Under the pieces are notes generated by a model. That model saw only the letters and a program-made list of their open reading frames with translations. It made no database searches and was not told the DNA's origin. A stretch of DNA of 64,000 nt from a virus, in the IMG/VR virus record IMGVR_UViG_3300047585_000133, positions 1-64,000 of that record; one strand, written 5' to 3'. This document shows, in pieces, positions 25,361 to 32,286 of this stretch (position 1 is the stretch's first letter; the number at the start of each line of letters is the position of its first letter). Both the position numbers and the translations under genes were made by a program.

Positions 25361-26286
25361 TCAGGTCCACTCAGGATGCGGTACGTACTGGTGGCCGCTC
25401 TCCGGCGCCGTCACGCGCGGCATGATCGGCGGGGCCTCCTCGCGGATGACAACCGTCTTGGAAGCCTCGACCAGCGCGGCCATGTCGGCGGCGTACGATT
25501 CGGGAGTAGCCTCTTCCAGCCGGAACCCGGTCATGTCGGACCCGGTGGACGGGAAAGCCGTCTCGTCGCCCTGGTCCGGGCCGGAGAAGAACTCCGGCCA
25601 CGCCTGCACCGGACTGGCCGCGCCGGAAGACACAAGCGAGGCCAGCACGATATCGCGCCTGCGCTGCTGGTCGCCGAGGCCGTCGAGGAAGTACAGGATC
25701 TCCAGGCATGCTTCCTGGACCTTGCTGAGCGACGGCCCTGCTAGGATTCCCCGGCGCTCGGCGATGCGGATCTGGCGCTCAGCCCAGGGTTCGCAGCGTC
25801 CCCCGGGACCGATGATTTTCCCAGCTCCGTCATCACCTCGCGCTGCCTGATCTCCAGCTGGAGGTAGGCGCCGAAGATCGCATCGATGGTCGGGGGAAAC
25901 CAGCGCTTGGCGTAGTTGAAGCGCTCCAGGGCCCACTTGTACGGCTGGCCCGGGTGCTCGCCGAGCGGGACCGGCATCGGCTGGTGGTCGATCGAGTCCA
26001 CGCACAGCCCGCAGATCGCGGTGGCGTACGCCTTGGTACCGCCGATGCCGCCCTCGTACTCGTGAGTGAGCTGGGCGACCAGCAGCTCCTCGTCGGTGGT
26101 GAGAGAGCGGACTGCGATCCGGTGGCCGCACCACTCGAACCAGCCCCGGATGAACCCCAGGGACAGCAGCCCGGAGAAGTCCTCGCGCCAGGCCGCGTCC
26201 TCGGTCTTCTCGAAGTGCACTTCGAGTTCGGCGTCCGTCGGGCCGTCGCCGGCCGGGACTTCCTCGTCCGGGAAAGTGTCGGTCAC
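25361..26286 (-). CDS. Tail assembly chaperone, long frameshift product (gpGT type), about 308 aa
   Basis: The first 155 or so codons are those of the 25741-26286 gene. At GGGAAAA (25816-25822) a -1 slip moves ribosomes from GGA AAA into GGG AAA ATC and continues in an otherwise start-less frame that stays protein-like to 25361 (SLSKVQEACLEILYFLDGLGD, RRRDIVLASLVSSG). This is the conserved G/GT arrangement in front of tape-measure genes; the long form is needed for tail length control and tube polymerisation on the tape measure. Confidence 0.85.
25741..26286 (-). CDS. Tail assembly chaperone, short product (gpG type), 181 aa
   Basis: GTG 26286 overlaps the upstream mini-gene as GTGA. Acidic N-terminus, helical body (FIRGWFEWCGHRIAVRSLTT, LQLEIRQREVMTELGK) and a short tail beyond the slip site. 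Non-shifted ribosomes make this protein, usually the major product. It sits immediately upstream of the tape measure, as expected. Confidence 0.8.
   Translation of the reverse strand: MTDTFPDEEVPAGDGPTDAELEVHFEKTEDAAWREDFSGLLSLGFIRGWFEWCGHRIAVRSLTTDEELLVAQLTHEYEGGIGGTKAYATAICGLCVDSIDHQPMPVPLGEHPGQPYKWALERFNYAKRWFPPTIDAIFGAYLQLEIRQREVMTELGKSSVPGDAANPGLSARSASPSAGES
25816..25822 (-). promoter_or_regulatory. Programmed -1 frameshift slippery site GGGAAAA
   Basis: In the zero frame the heptamer reads G-GGA-AAA, the ideal X-XXY-YYZ form. It lies at the 3' end of the gpG-like frame, and only the -1 frame continues as protein. Confidence 0.85.
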
Positions 26287-26459
26287 GCCTGGTTTTTCCC
26301 GGATTCGGGAATCGTCAGGGTAATGTCGCCGTCAGCGGACGCCACCTTCAGGGTGACCTCGCCGTCAGCGAAAGTAACCGCCGCCTTGCCCTGGTCTGTC
26401 TTGATGCGGCAGGTCACCGAGCCGTCGGCCCCGGCCTCTGCCTTGACGTCGATGTTCAC
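26283..26459 (-). CDS. Mini-gene, beta-rich protein of 58 aa
   Basis: GTG 26459 overlaps the upstream stop (GTGA) and its own stop overlaps the chaperone start (GTGA). Sequence alternates hydrophobic and polar residues (VNIDVKAEAGADGSVTCRIK, AAVTFADGEVTLKVASADGD, ITLTIPE), a clear beta-sheet pattern. Probably a tail decoration or small structural protein; family unknown. Confidence 0.6.
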   Translation of the reverse strand: MNIDVKAEAGADGSVTCRIKTDQGKAAVTFADGEVTLKVASADGDITLTIPESGKNQA

Positions 26460-26623
26460 GCGCGGTTCGTCCCCCAGCGCAGCTCCCGTGAGCGCTGCGT
26501 CATCTCCTTGTTCACGTCGCCCGGCGCTGTCCGGGCTGCGGGCTCTGCGACGTCAACCGCCACCGACCCGGACGCGGTCGTGCCGTCCGGGTTGGTGACA
26601 GTGACGTCGATCTGGAGGATCAC
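26456..26623 (-). CDS. Mini-gene, 55 aa, Ig-like strand fragment
   Basis: GTG 26623 overlaps the stop of the preceding Ig-like gene. It begins VILQIDVTVTNPDGTTASG, nearly repeating the VTAVVTNPDGTTASS of its upstream neighbour, then ends in a basic stretch (NKEMTQRSRELRW). It may be a split or duplicated Ig-like strand pair. Short but embedded in a chain of perfect GTGA overlaps. Confidence 0.55.
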   Translation of the reverse strand: MILQIDVTVTNPDGTTASGSVAVDVAEPAARTAPGDVNKEMTQRSRELRWGTNRA

Positions 26624-26934
26624 GACGCCGGCGGGGTCCCCACCGTGGAGGTGAACACGGCAGTGCCGGCCACGTTGGACGTCTGGGTGTAGGAATCGCC
26701 GAAGCTGTCGGTGACCGAGACGGGGAACGGGGTAGCGGGAGCGCCGCCCACCTGCGCGGTCGCGGTGCTGCTCGCCGTCGTCCCGTCGGGGTTGGTGACG
26801 ACGGCGGTCACCGTCAGGGTGCTCCCGGGGTTGGCCGGGTCGGTATAGGCGACGGTGACCGTGATCGGGTCGCCCGGCTGGTACGAGGGCTGGTCCGTGG
26901 TGACGACGGGAGCCGTCGGAGCGGGGGTAGTCAA
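26620..26934 (-). CDS. Ig-like (Big-type) structural protein, 104 aa
   Basis: TTG 26934 follows GGAGGAGG. A single Ig-like domain is suggested by PSYQPGDPITVTVAYTD, STLTVTAVVTNPDGTTASS and TPFPVSVTDSFGDSYT. Ig-like domains decorate many phage tails and can bind surface carbohydrates weakly. It lies between Lsr2 and the chaperones; tail tube or sheath decoration is a guess. Confidence 0.65.
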   Translation of the reverse strand: MTTPAPTAPVVTTDQPSYQPGDPITVTVAYTDPANPGSTLTVTAVVTNPDGTTASSTATAQVGGAPATPFPVSVTDSFGDSYTQTSNVAGTAVFTSTVGTPPAS

Positions 26935-26968
26935 GGAGGTCCTCCTCCGGAAGGAAAGTCTGTCTTAC

Positions 26969-26978
26969 CTTCCGGGGG
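26969..26978 (-). promoter_or_regulatory. Recurrent leader element CCCCCGGAAG (Ig-like gene)
   Basis: Minus strand CTCCCCCGGAAGG about 35 bp before TTG 26934; a second TTCCGGAGG lies closer to the start and includes the ribosome site. Confidence 0.45.
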
Positions 26979-26988
26979 AGGACCGGGG

Positions 26989-27327
26989 TCAGCCGGAGAT
27001 TCTCTTCAGCTCGTCGTACTCGGCGACAATCCGCCCCGGGACGCGGCCCCGGTCCTTGACCTCGTAGCCGCGCTCCCGGGCGTAATCCCGGATTTCCGGC
27101 AGGTCCCGGCGGACGGTACGGCTGCGGCGCGTCCGGGCCGCCGGACCGGACTTCGGTGCCTTGCGGCCCTTCTCGACGAACAGCCGAAGCTCCTCCCGCA
27201 GGTTCCCCGCCTGCTCGTCACTGAGATCGATCTCGTAGTTCGTCCCGTCCAGGCCGAACTGCACAGTCTCAGAGGCCTCGCTTTCGTCGAGGTCGCTGAC
27301 CAGCTCGGTGACTAGCTTCTGTACCAC
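26989..27327 (-). CDS. lsr2-like: Lsr2-family nucleoid-associated protein, 112 aa
   Basis: The N-terminal dimerisation half reads QKLVTELVSDLDESEASE then TVQFGLDGTNYEIDLSDEQA, the classic Lsr2 signature. The C-terminal half (RDLPEIRDYARERGYEVKDR, then GRVPGRIVAEYDELK) is the AT-hook-like DNA-binding domain; here the usual RGR is DRGRVPG. Lsr2 bridges AT-rich DNA and silences foreign genes in actinobacteria. A phage copy could replace, compete with or counter the host protein. GTG 27327 has AAGGAGGA upstream and its own promoter-like motif at 27377. Confidence 0.9.
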   Translation of the reverse strand: MVQKLVTELVSDLDESEASETVQFGLDGTNYEIDLSDEQAGNLREELRLFVEKGRKAPKSGPAARTRRSRTVRRDLPEIRDYARERGYEVKDRGRVPGRIVAEYDELKRISG

Positions 27328-27376
27328 AGTCTTCCTCCTTGCGCGCGAATGCACTGACCAAGGAGGAATTCTACAG

Positions 27377-27397
27377 CAATACAGCTTTTCTTGACAG
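27377..27397 (-). promoter_or_regulatory. Recurrent promoter-like motif, copy 3 (upstream of lsr2-like)
   Basis: Minus strand reads TGTCAAGAAAAGCTGTATT, about 50 bp before GTG 27327, leaving a leader with a strong AAGGAGGA site. It sits between the tail-tube stop and Lsr2, so Lsr2 can be transcribed independently of the tail operon. Confidence 0.6.
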
Positions 27398-27401
27398 AAC
27401 G

Positions 27402-27944
27402 CTAGTTGGTCAGGGTGCCCGCCACGTACTGGTTGGAGTTCAGCGGCAGGTAGTGGGTGTAGGCGAACGTGATGCCCTTGGTCACCGCGAGGGCCCCGAC
27501 CGTCACCGTCTCGCCGTCGTTGATGTCGACGACGGTGACGTTCTGGTACACCTTGCCGCGCCAGGCACTGGGATTGCTCTCCGTCCCCGGCGGCTTGATG
27601 ATCATCGACGCGGTGACGTAGTTCGGGTCGGCGGCCAGGGCGGTGAAGATGTCCACCATGTCCCAGGTGCCGGTCAGCCCGGCGAGCTGCCACCACACCG
27701 GCTGGCTCCACAGCTCCCGGATGGTGATCATCACCGTCCCGCCGGAGATCACACGGGACGTGGCGATCTCCACCGGGTGCTCGGCACCGATGGGCTGGAT
27801 AAAAACTGGTAAGGCTGTCCAACGTCAGAGAATGCTCTCTGCCCGCTGTCCTCCCACCCCTCGTAAACAGTAGGCGATCGGCTGCGAATTGTAACTAAGT
27901 ACCGTATAACCGCTGCCTACGACCCTTGCTTGGGTTGTTGCCAT
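27402..27944 (-). CDS. Putative tail tube protein, about 180 aa, frame broken by two apparent indels
   Basis: ATG 27944 follows GGAGG. Frame 1 gives MATTQARVVGSGYTVLSY then NSQPIAY; from about 27870 a second frame gives VYEGWEDSGQRAFSDVGQPY; from about 27800 a third gives QPIGAEHPVEIATSRVISGG to TAG 27402. Joined, these make one plausible 180-aa protein in the place expected for the tube (after sheath, before chaperones). One base too many near 27865-27875 and one missing in A5 at 27801-27805 would restore it. An essential gene is unlikely to be dead, so sequence error is suspected. Confidence 0.6.
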
Positions 27945-28057
27945 ACCAGGCACCACCTCCCCTCCACTACCGGGCGCTTCCGCGCAAGCCTGCGTCTCTA
28001 GGCCTTCTGGGGGCGCGATGGCTATGTCAATGCTGGCTACACTGATAATCTTGGATC

Positions 28058-28203
28058 ATGGCCCAGGCATGGATCGAGATCGCGCTGCACGGAGCGGGCT
28101 GGACCTCAGCGCGATCGGCGAGGACGGGCACGCCGTCGCCAACCTGCTGTGGAAGATCTCCGGGTACCTGAAGGGCCGGGCCGGCGGCCGGGAGAAATCA
28201 TGA
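28058..28203 (+). CDS. Small hypothetical protein, about 48 aa, probable 1-nt deletion
   Basis: ATG 28058 starts MAQAWIEIALHGAGW; a second frame continues DLSAIGEDGHAVANLLWKIS, then GYLKGRAGGREKS to TGA 28203. Adding one G to the GG at 28099-28100 joins them into a 48-49 aa protein. A TGATAAT sequence ends 10 nt before the ATG, so the mRNA may be leaderless. Its stop overlaps the next start (ATGA). Confidence 0.5.
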
Positions 28204-28433
28204 AACGCGCGGTCCGGGTGTGCGCCGTCGTGATGACCGGCGACGGGGACACCGACGAGGACGCCGCCGCAGCCTACGATGCGGTCGCCCGCGCCCTGCA
28301 AGACTGCGCGGCAAGGAAACGGCGCGGAGAGACCAGGCTGCTCCTCCCCATCGAGTACCCGCTGGTCAGGTTCGAGCTGGACAGCGCCCCGCTGGACAGC
28401 GCCCCGCTGGACAGAGCAGAAAGTCATGAATGA
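28200..28433 (+). CDS. Hypothetical protein, 77 aa, with short C-terminal repeat
   Basis: ATG 28200 overlaps the previous stop. N-terminus MKRAVRVCAVVMTGDGDTDE is strand-like, then a helix (AAAAYDAVARALQDCAARKR). The end carries LDSAPLDSAPLD, from a 15-bp tandem repeat (CTGGACAGCGCCCCG). Convergent with the methyltransferase gene 21 bp away. Function unknown. Confidence 0.6.
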   Translation: MKRAVRVCAVVMTGDGDTDEDAAAAYDAVARALQDCAARKRRGETRLLLPIEYPLVRFELDSAPLDSAPLDRAESHE

Positions 28434-28454
28434 GGGGCCGGGCCGGATCCCGCA

Positions 28455-29207
28455 TCACAGACCAGTGACAGCCGAGGACTGACGCTCATCATCTTTAGAC
28501 AGTCGAAGCGCTGCCTGCTCGCACCACCGCTCATCAGACTCAATTCCGACCGCAGGCAGCCCGAGTTCCCTTGCGGCCAGCAGAGCAGACGCTGATCCCG
28601 CAAACGGGTCAAGCACCGGCAGGCCAGGCGGGGCAACCACGGACAGCAGGTCACGGAGCAGCGGAAGCGGCTTCTCGGTCGGGTGCGCCCCTCCCCGCAC
28701 CGGGGCGCAGCGAAGAACATTCCCCATGTCACGACGCTGCGGGGGAAGCGGGGAGCCGAGCGACATGTGCACGACGAACTCATGCTGATTACGGAAGACC
28801 GCGCCCATCCCGAACATCGTCTTGTCCCATACCAGGGTCGGGTGCTGGCGGAGGTCAGCGCTCTCCAGTGATGCGGCAAGGCTCGCCGCCATGCGCCAGT
28901 CGATAAAGCTGAGCACGTGACCGCCCTGGACGAGCAGCCTCCGCCACTGGAGCCCGCACTGCCGCATGAGCCAGGTAAATCCCTGGGTGCTCATGGCATC
29001 CCCGTGAATCCAGTCGCCGTCCCCTTGCGACCGGATCATTGACTTGCGAAGGCTGCGGGAGTTCTCCCTTCGCCCTCCGCTTGAGTAAGGAGGGTCGGCC
29101 AGGACCGCGCCGACAGTGCGAGGCTGCATTCCTTCCATGATTCCGAGGCAGTCTCCGTAATAAAGAGTAACCAGGTCATCACGGTAATACGGCTCCGGGA
29201 GCAGCAC
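28455..29207 (-). CDS. DNA methyltransferase, DPPY type (N6-adenine or N4-cytosine), 250 aa
   Basis: Catalytic motif DPPYSSGGRRENS near residue 39 and AdoMet-binding motif LDPFAGSASALLAARELG near residue 205 show an amino-methyltransferase with the catalytic motif first, the beta-class order. TEKPLPLLRDLL in front of the AdoMet motif is also typical. GTG 29207 begins 3 bp after the sheath stop; an ATG-led start is absent. Lying between sheath and tube, it is an accessory gene, probably protecting phage DNA from host restriction. Confidence 0.85.
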   Translation of the reverse strand: MLLPEPYYRDDLVTLYYGDCLGIMEGMQPRTVGAVLADPPYSSGGRRENSRSLRKSMIRSQGDGDWIHGDAMSTQGFTWLMRQCGLQWRRLLVQGGHVLSFIDWRMAASLAASLESADLRQHPTLVWDKTMFGMGAVFRNQHEFVVHMSLGSPLPPQRRDMGNVLRCAPVRGGAHPTEKPLPLLRDLLSVVAPPGLPVLDPFAGSASALLAARELGLPAVGIESDERWCEQAALRLSKDDERQSSAVTGL

Positions 29208-29209
29208 GG

Positions 29210-30751
29210 CTAGCTGCCCGTCCCGGTCGCCGAGGCGTTCTGCTGCGACTGGATCGCCGTCAGCCCCCCGGACAGGTCGATCGACATCTGCACCGTGATG
29301 TAGTTCAGCGGCATCGCCGGCAGGTACGTGAACACCACCGTGATGATCGTCGGGTTGCCGCCCGGGTAGGCCTGCTGGGTCACCGTCAGGTTCTGGTAGG
29401 AGATGATCACGTTCCCCGTGACCGCCGCCTCCAGGATGCCCAGCACCGACTCCTGCACCGCGCTGACCGTGTTCGCGGTGATCGGCGACCCGATCAGGCC
29501 GCTGGACTGCAATCCCTGGCTGACCGCCACCAGCAGGGAATCCGCCTGGCGGACCACCGAGATCTCCTGGTGGTTGATCGCGCTCATGTCCGTCGTCAGG
29601 CCCTGCCGGCAGATCAGCGCCCCCGTGTAGTTCACCGCGCAGACACTCACCCCGTAAGCGGCAATCGAGTTCATGAACGCGTTGGTCATCGAACTGACCT
29701 CGGCCTGCGGCAGGCCCGCCGTTCCCCGGATCACCTGGTTGGTCGTCCCGGTGTTCACCGGCAGGGACGACAGGACGGCCCCCAGGGCTACCGCCAGGTA
29801 ACATCCGCTGGCCTGGAACGTCGTACTGGTCGCCGTGTTGTACAGCTGCACGATCTCCGGGTAGGCCAGCACCAGGCGCCGCGACGCGATAGCGGAGGCG
29901 AACGTCGGAACCGGGATATCGGACTCGCTGTAATTGCGCGGCAGCCCGAAGAACCCGATCCGGGGGAAACCGTCGTTGTAGGCGGTCACCATCGCGGTGT
30001 TCAGCGCCTGCGCCATCGACATCGCCTCCGCCGCCACCGTCCCCGATCCCGGGGTCAGGTCGTCGGTGAACACCGGCACCACGATCGTGCACGCCGCCGT
30101 GGTAGCGACCTTCGCGTAGGCGGCGGTGAACTGCTGCTCCAGCGAGCCGTCCGCCGGGTTGCAGGCCACCATGAGCAGGGTCGTCGCCCCGTTGGAGAAG
30201 GCGATCTGCGCGGCGCACGACAGCGGGTTGGCCACCTGGGAGGCGTTCACGGTCACGGGGACCGTCGACAGGAACGGCTGCCCGTAGGCGTTGATCACCG
30301 ACTGCTGGTCGGTGAAGACCTGCGGGGCGTAGTAGGTCGCGTCCGCGTAGTTGTAGGTGATAGCGACCTGCTGGCCGTCGGAAACATTCGGGCTGCCGCT
30401 GACCCGGACGATGGTTGCCGAGGCCAGGCCCGGGTTCCCCGACGGGCTGGCAACCACCGTCAGGGTGTAGTCCGTCCCCGGGGTCAGGATCGTCCCGGCC
30501 AGGGTGGTCACTACGGGAGCGGAGATTGCGGGCGGCCCGGATACGGCCGTAGTGAAAATCCCCGTGTAGGTCAGGGCGGTGGCGCTGGCGGCCGAGATGA
30601 TCAGCGACTGGATCGCGGTGCGGTAGCCGAGGGCCGGGCCGATCAGGGTGACGACCTGGGACGGCACCAGGGGAGTGACGACGACCGGGATGGAAGTGTC
30701 CTGAACGTACACCTGCGGAGGGGTGTACGACGTAAAGGATGGGATTGTCAC
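29210..30751 (-). CDS. Contractile tail sheath protein, 513 aa
   Basis: N-terminus SFTSYTPPQVYVQDTSIPV is the sheath start (PGVYV-type handshake strand). Central domain has VQQxxxxxAYGQPFL-like and FSNGATTLLMVACNPADGSL. The C-terminal domain carries SSMTNAFMNSIAAYGVSVCA and FTYLPAMPLNYITVQMSIDL, the conserved end that interlocks sheath subunits. This makes the phage a myovirus. GTG start at 30751, with a CCCCGGAAG element at 30794. Confidence 0.85.
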   Translation of the reverse strand: MTIPSFTSYTPPQVYVQDTSIPVVVTPLVPSQVVTLIGPALGYRTAIQSLIISAASATALTYTGIFTTAVSGPPAISAPVVTTLAGTILTPGTDYTLTVVASPSGNPGLASATIVRVSGSPNVSDGQQVAITYNYADATYYAPQVFTDQQSVINAYGQPFLSTVPVTVNASQVANPLSCAAQIAFSNGATTLLMVACNPADGSLEQQFTAAYAKVATTAACTIVVPVFTDDLTPGSGTVAAEAMSMAQALNTAMVTAYNDGFPRIGFFGLPRNYSESDIPVPTFASAIASRRLVLAYPEIVQLYNTATSTTFQASGCYLAVALGAVLSSLPVNTGTTNQVIRGTAGLPQAEVSSMTNAFMNSIAAYGVSVCAVNYTGALICRQGLTTDMSAINHQEISVVRQADSLLVAVSQGLQSSGLIGSPITANTVSAVQESVLGILEAAVTGNVIISYQNLTVTQQAYPGGNPTIITVVFTYLPAMPLNYITVQMSIDLSGGLTAIQSQQNASATGTGS

Positions 30752-30822
30752 TAAATGTCCCTTTTCCCGGTCCGGGCCCTGAAGTGGTCATCTCTTCCGG
30801 GGCAGCACGAGACAATGACCGC

Positions 30823-31068
30823 ATGCCGAAACTCCCCTGGCCCGAGGGCCTCCCGGCCGAGCCGTCGCACGTGGCGAAAGAGGTCCCCCTGCGCACCTGG
30901 TACCGCTCCCTGAAAGACGGAAAGCTGTGGTGCGAGAGCAGCGACCCGGACGAAGTGAGGACCAGCGGAGGCGACGCCCTCCAGGTACTGCGGTACTACG
31001 CGGTGACCAGCGGCTGGCAGCCCTGGGACCCGGATGAGATCCGCCCGGACGAGATTCCCCGGGTCTAG
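30823..31068 (+). CDS. Hypothetical protein, 81 aa
   Basis: ATG 30823 (MPKLPWPEGLPAEPSHVAKE) is preferred over the upstream start at 30739, which would overlap the sheath start. Contains TWYRSLKDGKLWCESSDPDE and LQVLRYYAVTSGWQPWDPDE, a compact aromatic-rich fold. Lies in the divergent region behind the sheath and converges on the neck gene. No family recognised. Confidence 0.6.
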   Translation: MPKLPWPEGLPAEPSHVAKEVPLRTWYRSLKDGKLWCESSDPDEVRTSGGDALQVLRYYAVTSGWQPWDPDEIRPDEIPRV

Positions 31069-31718
31069 TCCGGCGGCGTCGTGATGATCTCCCCCGACGG
31101 GATATCGATGATCGTCTGGTCGGGGAAACCCTGCACGTCCATCACCACCTGGATCTCACTTAGGTTGACCAGCGCCTGGGTGTACGGGTCGGTGACGAAC
31201 TCCCCGATCACCTGGACCGCGAAGCCCCGCTCGTAGATCACGTCCATCGTGCCCCACGGCGTACCAGGTGCAGCCGCGCCGCTGCGGTCCTCCACCGTGT
31301 CGAAACTCCACACGCTGGCCACCAGCGGGGCGTTCTCCGTGATCTGGCGGAAGTGAGACGGGAAACTCGACTGGGCGGCGAACGCGGTCAGGGAGATCAG
31401 CTGGTCGTAGATCATGTCCCGCTCGTTGGAACTCAGCGCCACGATCGTGAACACGACATGGCCGGCGAACCGCCAGCGGGCGTAGGAATTGTTCTGCGCG
31501 TCCGTCTGGGTATAGGCGATCCCCACCGTCCGCAGCTCGGCGCCCTCGTAGTCCACCCAGATCGCCGGGTACTGCGCCTGCTCCACCGGGTACTCAATCG
31601 ACACAAACGGCTGCCTCGAAGTGCCCCCGTCGGCGTCAGGCGGCGGGTAGCGGGAGGTGAACGACTGCTGGATCGCGTTGACCGCAGTCGTCTTGATTGT
31701 CCTCAGGTACCCGGTCAC
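31065..31718 (-). CDS. Putative tail terminator/neck protein, 217 aa
   Basis: GTG 31718 with a GCCCGGAAGC element just upstream. Strand-helix pattern with RYPPPDADGGTSRQPFVSIE, EGAELRTVGIAYTQTDAQNN and HVVFTIVALSSNERDMIYD, ending in a strand-rich C-terminus. Its place between the gp10-like neck gene and the sheath is where tail terminator (gpU-type) genes lie. Assignment is positional. Confidence 0.6.
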   Translation of the reverse strand: MTGYLRTIKTTAVNAIQQSFTSRYPPPDADGGTSRQPFVSIEYPVEQAQYPAIWVDYEGAELRTVGIAYTQTDAQNNSYARWRFAGHVVFTIVALSSNERDMIYDQLISLTAFAAQSSFPSHFRQITENAPLVASVWSFDTVEDRSGAAAPGTPWGTMDVIYERGFAVQVIGEFVTDPYTQALVNLSEIQVVMDVQGFPDQTIIDIPSGEIITTPPD

Positions 31719-31789
31719 ACTGCTTCCGGGCTCGCCCGCACCAGATCCGGCCCGGCCGGATACTAACCAGTGTCACCGCAGCGGGTGAG

Positions 31790-31821
31790 GGCGGCGCCTC
31801 CAGGGGTCAGGGGGCGCCGCC
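31790..31821. terminator. GC-rich hairpin, possible terminator
   Basis: Perfect 9-bp stem GGCGGCGCC / GGCGCCGCC with a 14-nt loop, between the stop of the 55-aa zinc-knuckle gene and the next start. No T-run follows, so it may instead be an mRNA processing or stability hairpin. Confidence 0.4.
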
Positions 31822-31826
31822 GCCGC

Positions 31827-31994
31827 TCAGGCGTCCCAGAGCCCGGTGTCATGGCGGCTGATGCGTTTCCCCTTACGCGAGGGAAACTGCTTCCGGACCC
31901 GGTACGGCATCCGCTCGGCGTCCCCGTGGCCCGCGATCTTGTGGGACTTGCACATCGGGCAGCCCTTCCAGCGGCGGCTACTCGTCCTGGCCAA
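31827..31994 (-). CDS. Small zinc-knuckle basic protein, 55 aa
   Basis: TTG 31994 (MARTSSRRWKGCPMCKSHK) has GGGGAG at 9 nt and overlaps the upstream gene by 17 bp. One CPMC knuckle, many Lys/Arg, and the ending KQFPSRKGKRISRHDTGLWD resemble the small WKxCPxCKPHK...RHD proteins found near neck genes of many Streptomyces phages. Function unknown. Confidence 0.6.
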   Translation of the reverse strand: MARTSSRRWKGCPMCKSHKIAGHGDAERMPYRVRKQFPSRKGKRISRHDTGLWDA

Positions 31995-32286
31995 AGTCTG
32001 TCACTCCCCGCTTACCGCAAACAGAGCACCGAACGTTCTCCATCCACCAGGCGTACGCCTCGTCCGGGTCCATGTCGGTCAGCTCACCGGGGAACGCGAC
32101 GCAGGTGACCCCGTACTCCTTCTCGCCGCACGAGCAGACCGTCCTCGTCCCGTCCAGGTGAACGTGATGATCGCGGTGCGGGTCGTTGGCTTCCTCCCAG
32201 GCCAGCTCCTGGAGTTCATCCGCCTCGCGGATCTCCCGGCGCACGGCAGCTTTAGCAGCCATCCGGCCTTCCCAGGTGTCAGTCAT
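31978..32286 (-). CDS. Zinc-ribbon-like protein, 102 aa
   Basis: ATG 32286 overlaps the stop of the intein-containing gene (ATGA). Cysteines occur as VCSCGEKEYGVTC and, at the end, RCSVCGKRG. N-terminal half is a charged helix (EIREADELQELAWEEANDP). HRDHHVHLDGTR adds possible His ligands. Part of the neck operon; unknown role. Confidence 0.65.
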   Translation of the reverse strand: MTDTWEGRMAAKAAVRREIREADELQELAWEEANDPHRDHHVHLDGTRTVCSCGEKEYGVTCVAFPGELTDMDPDEAYAWWMENVRCSVCGKRGVTDFGQDE

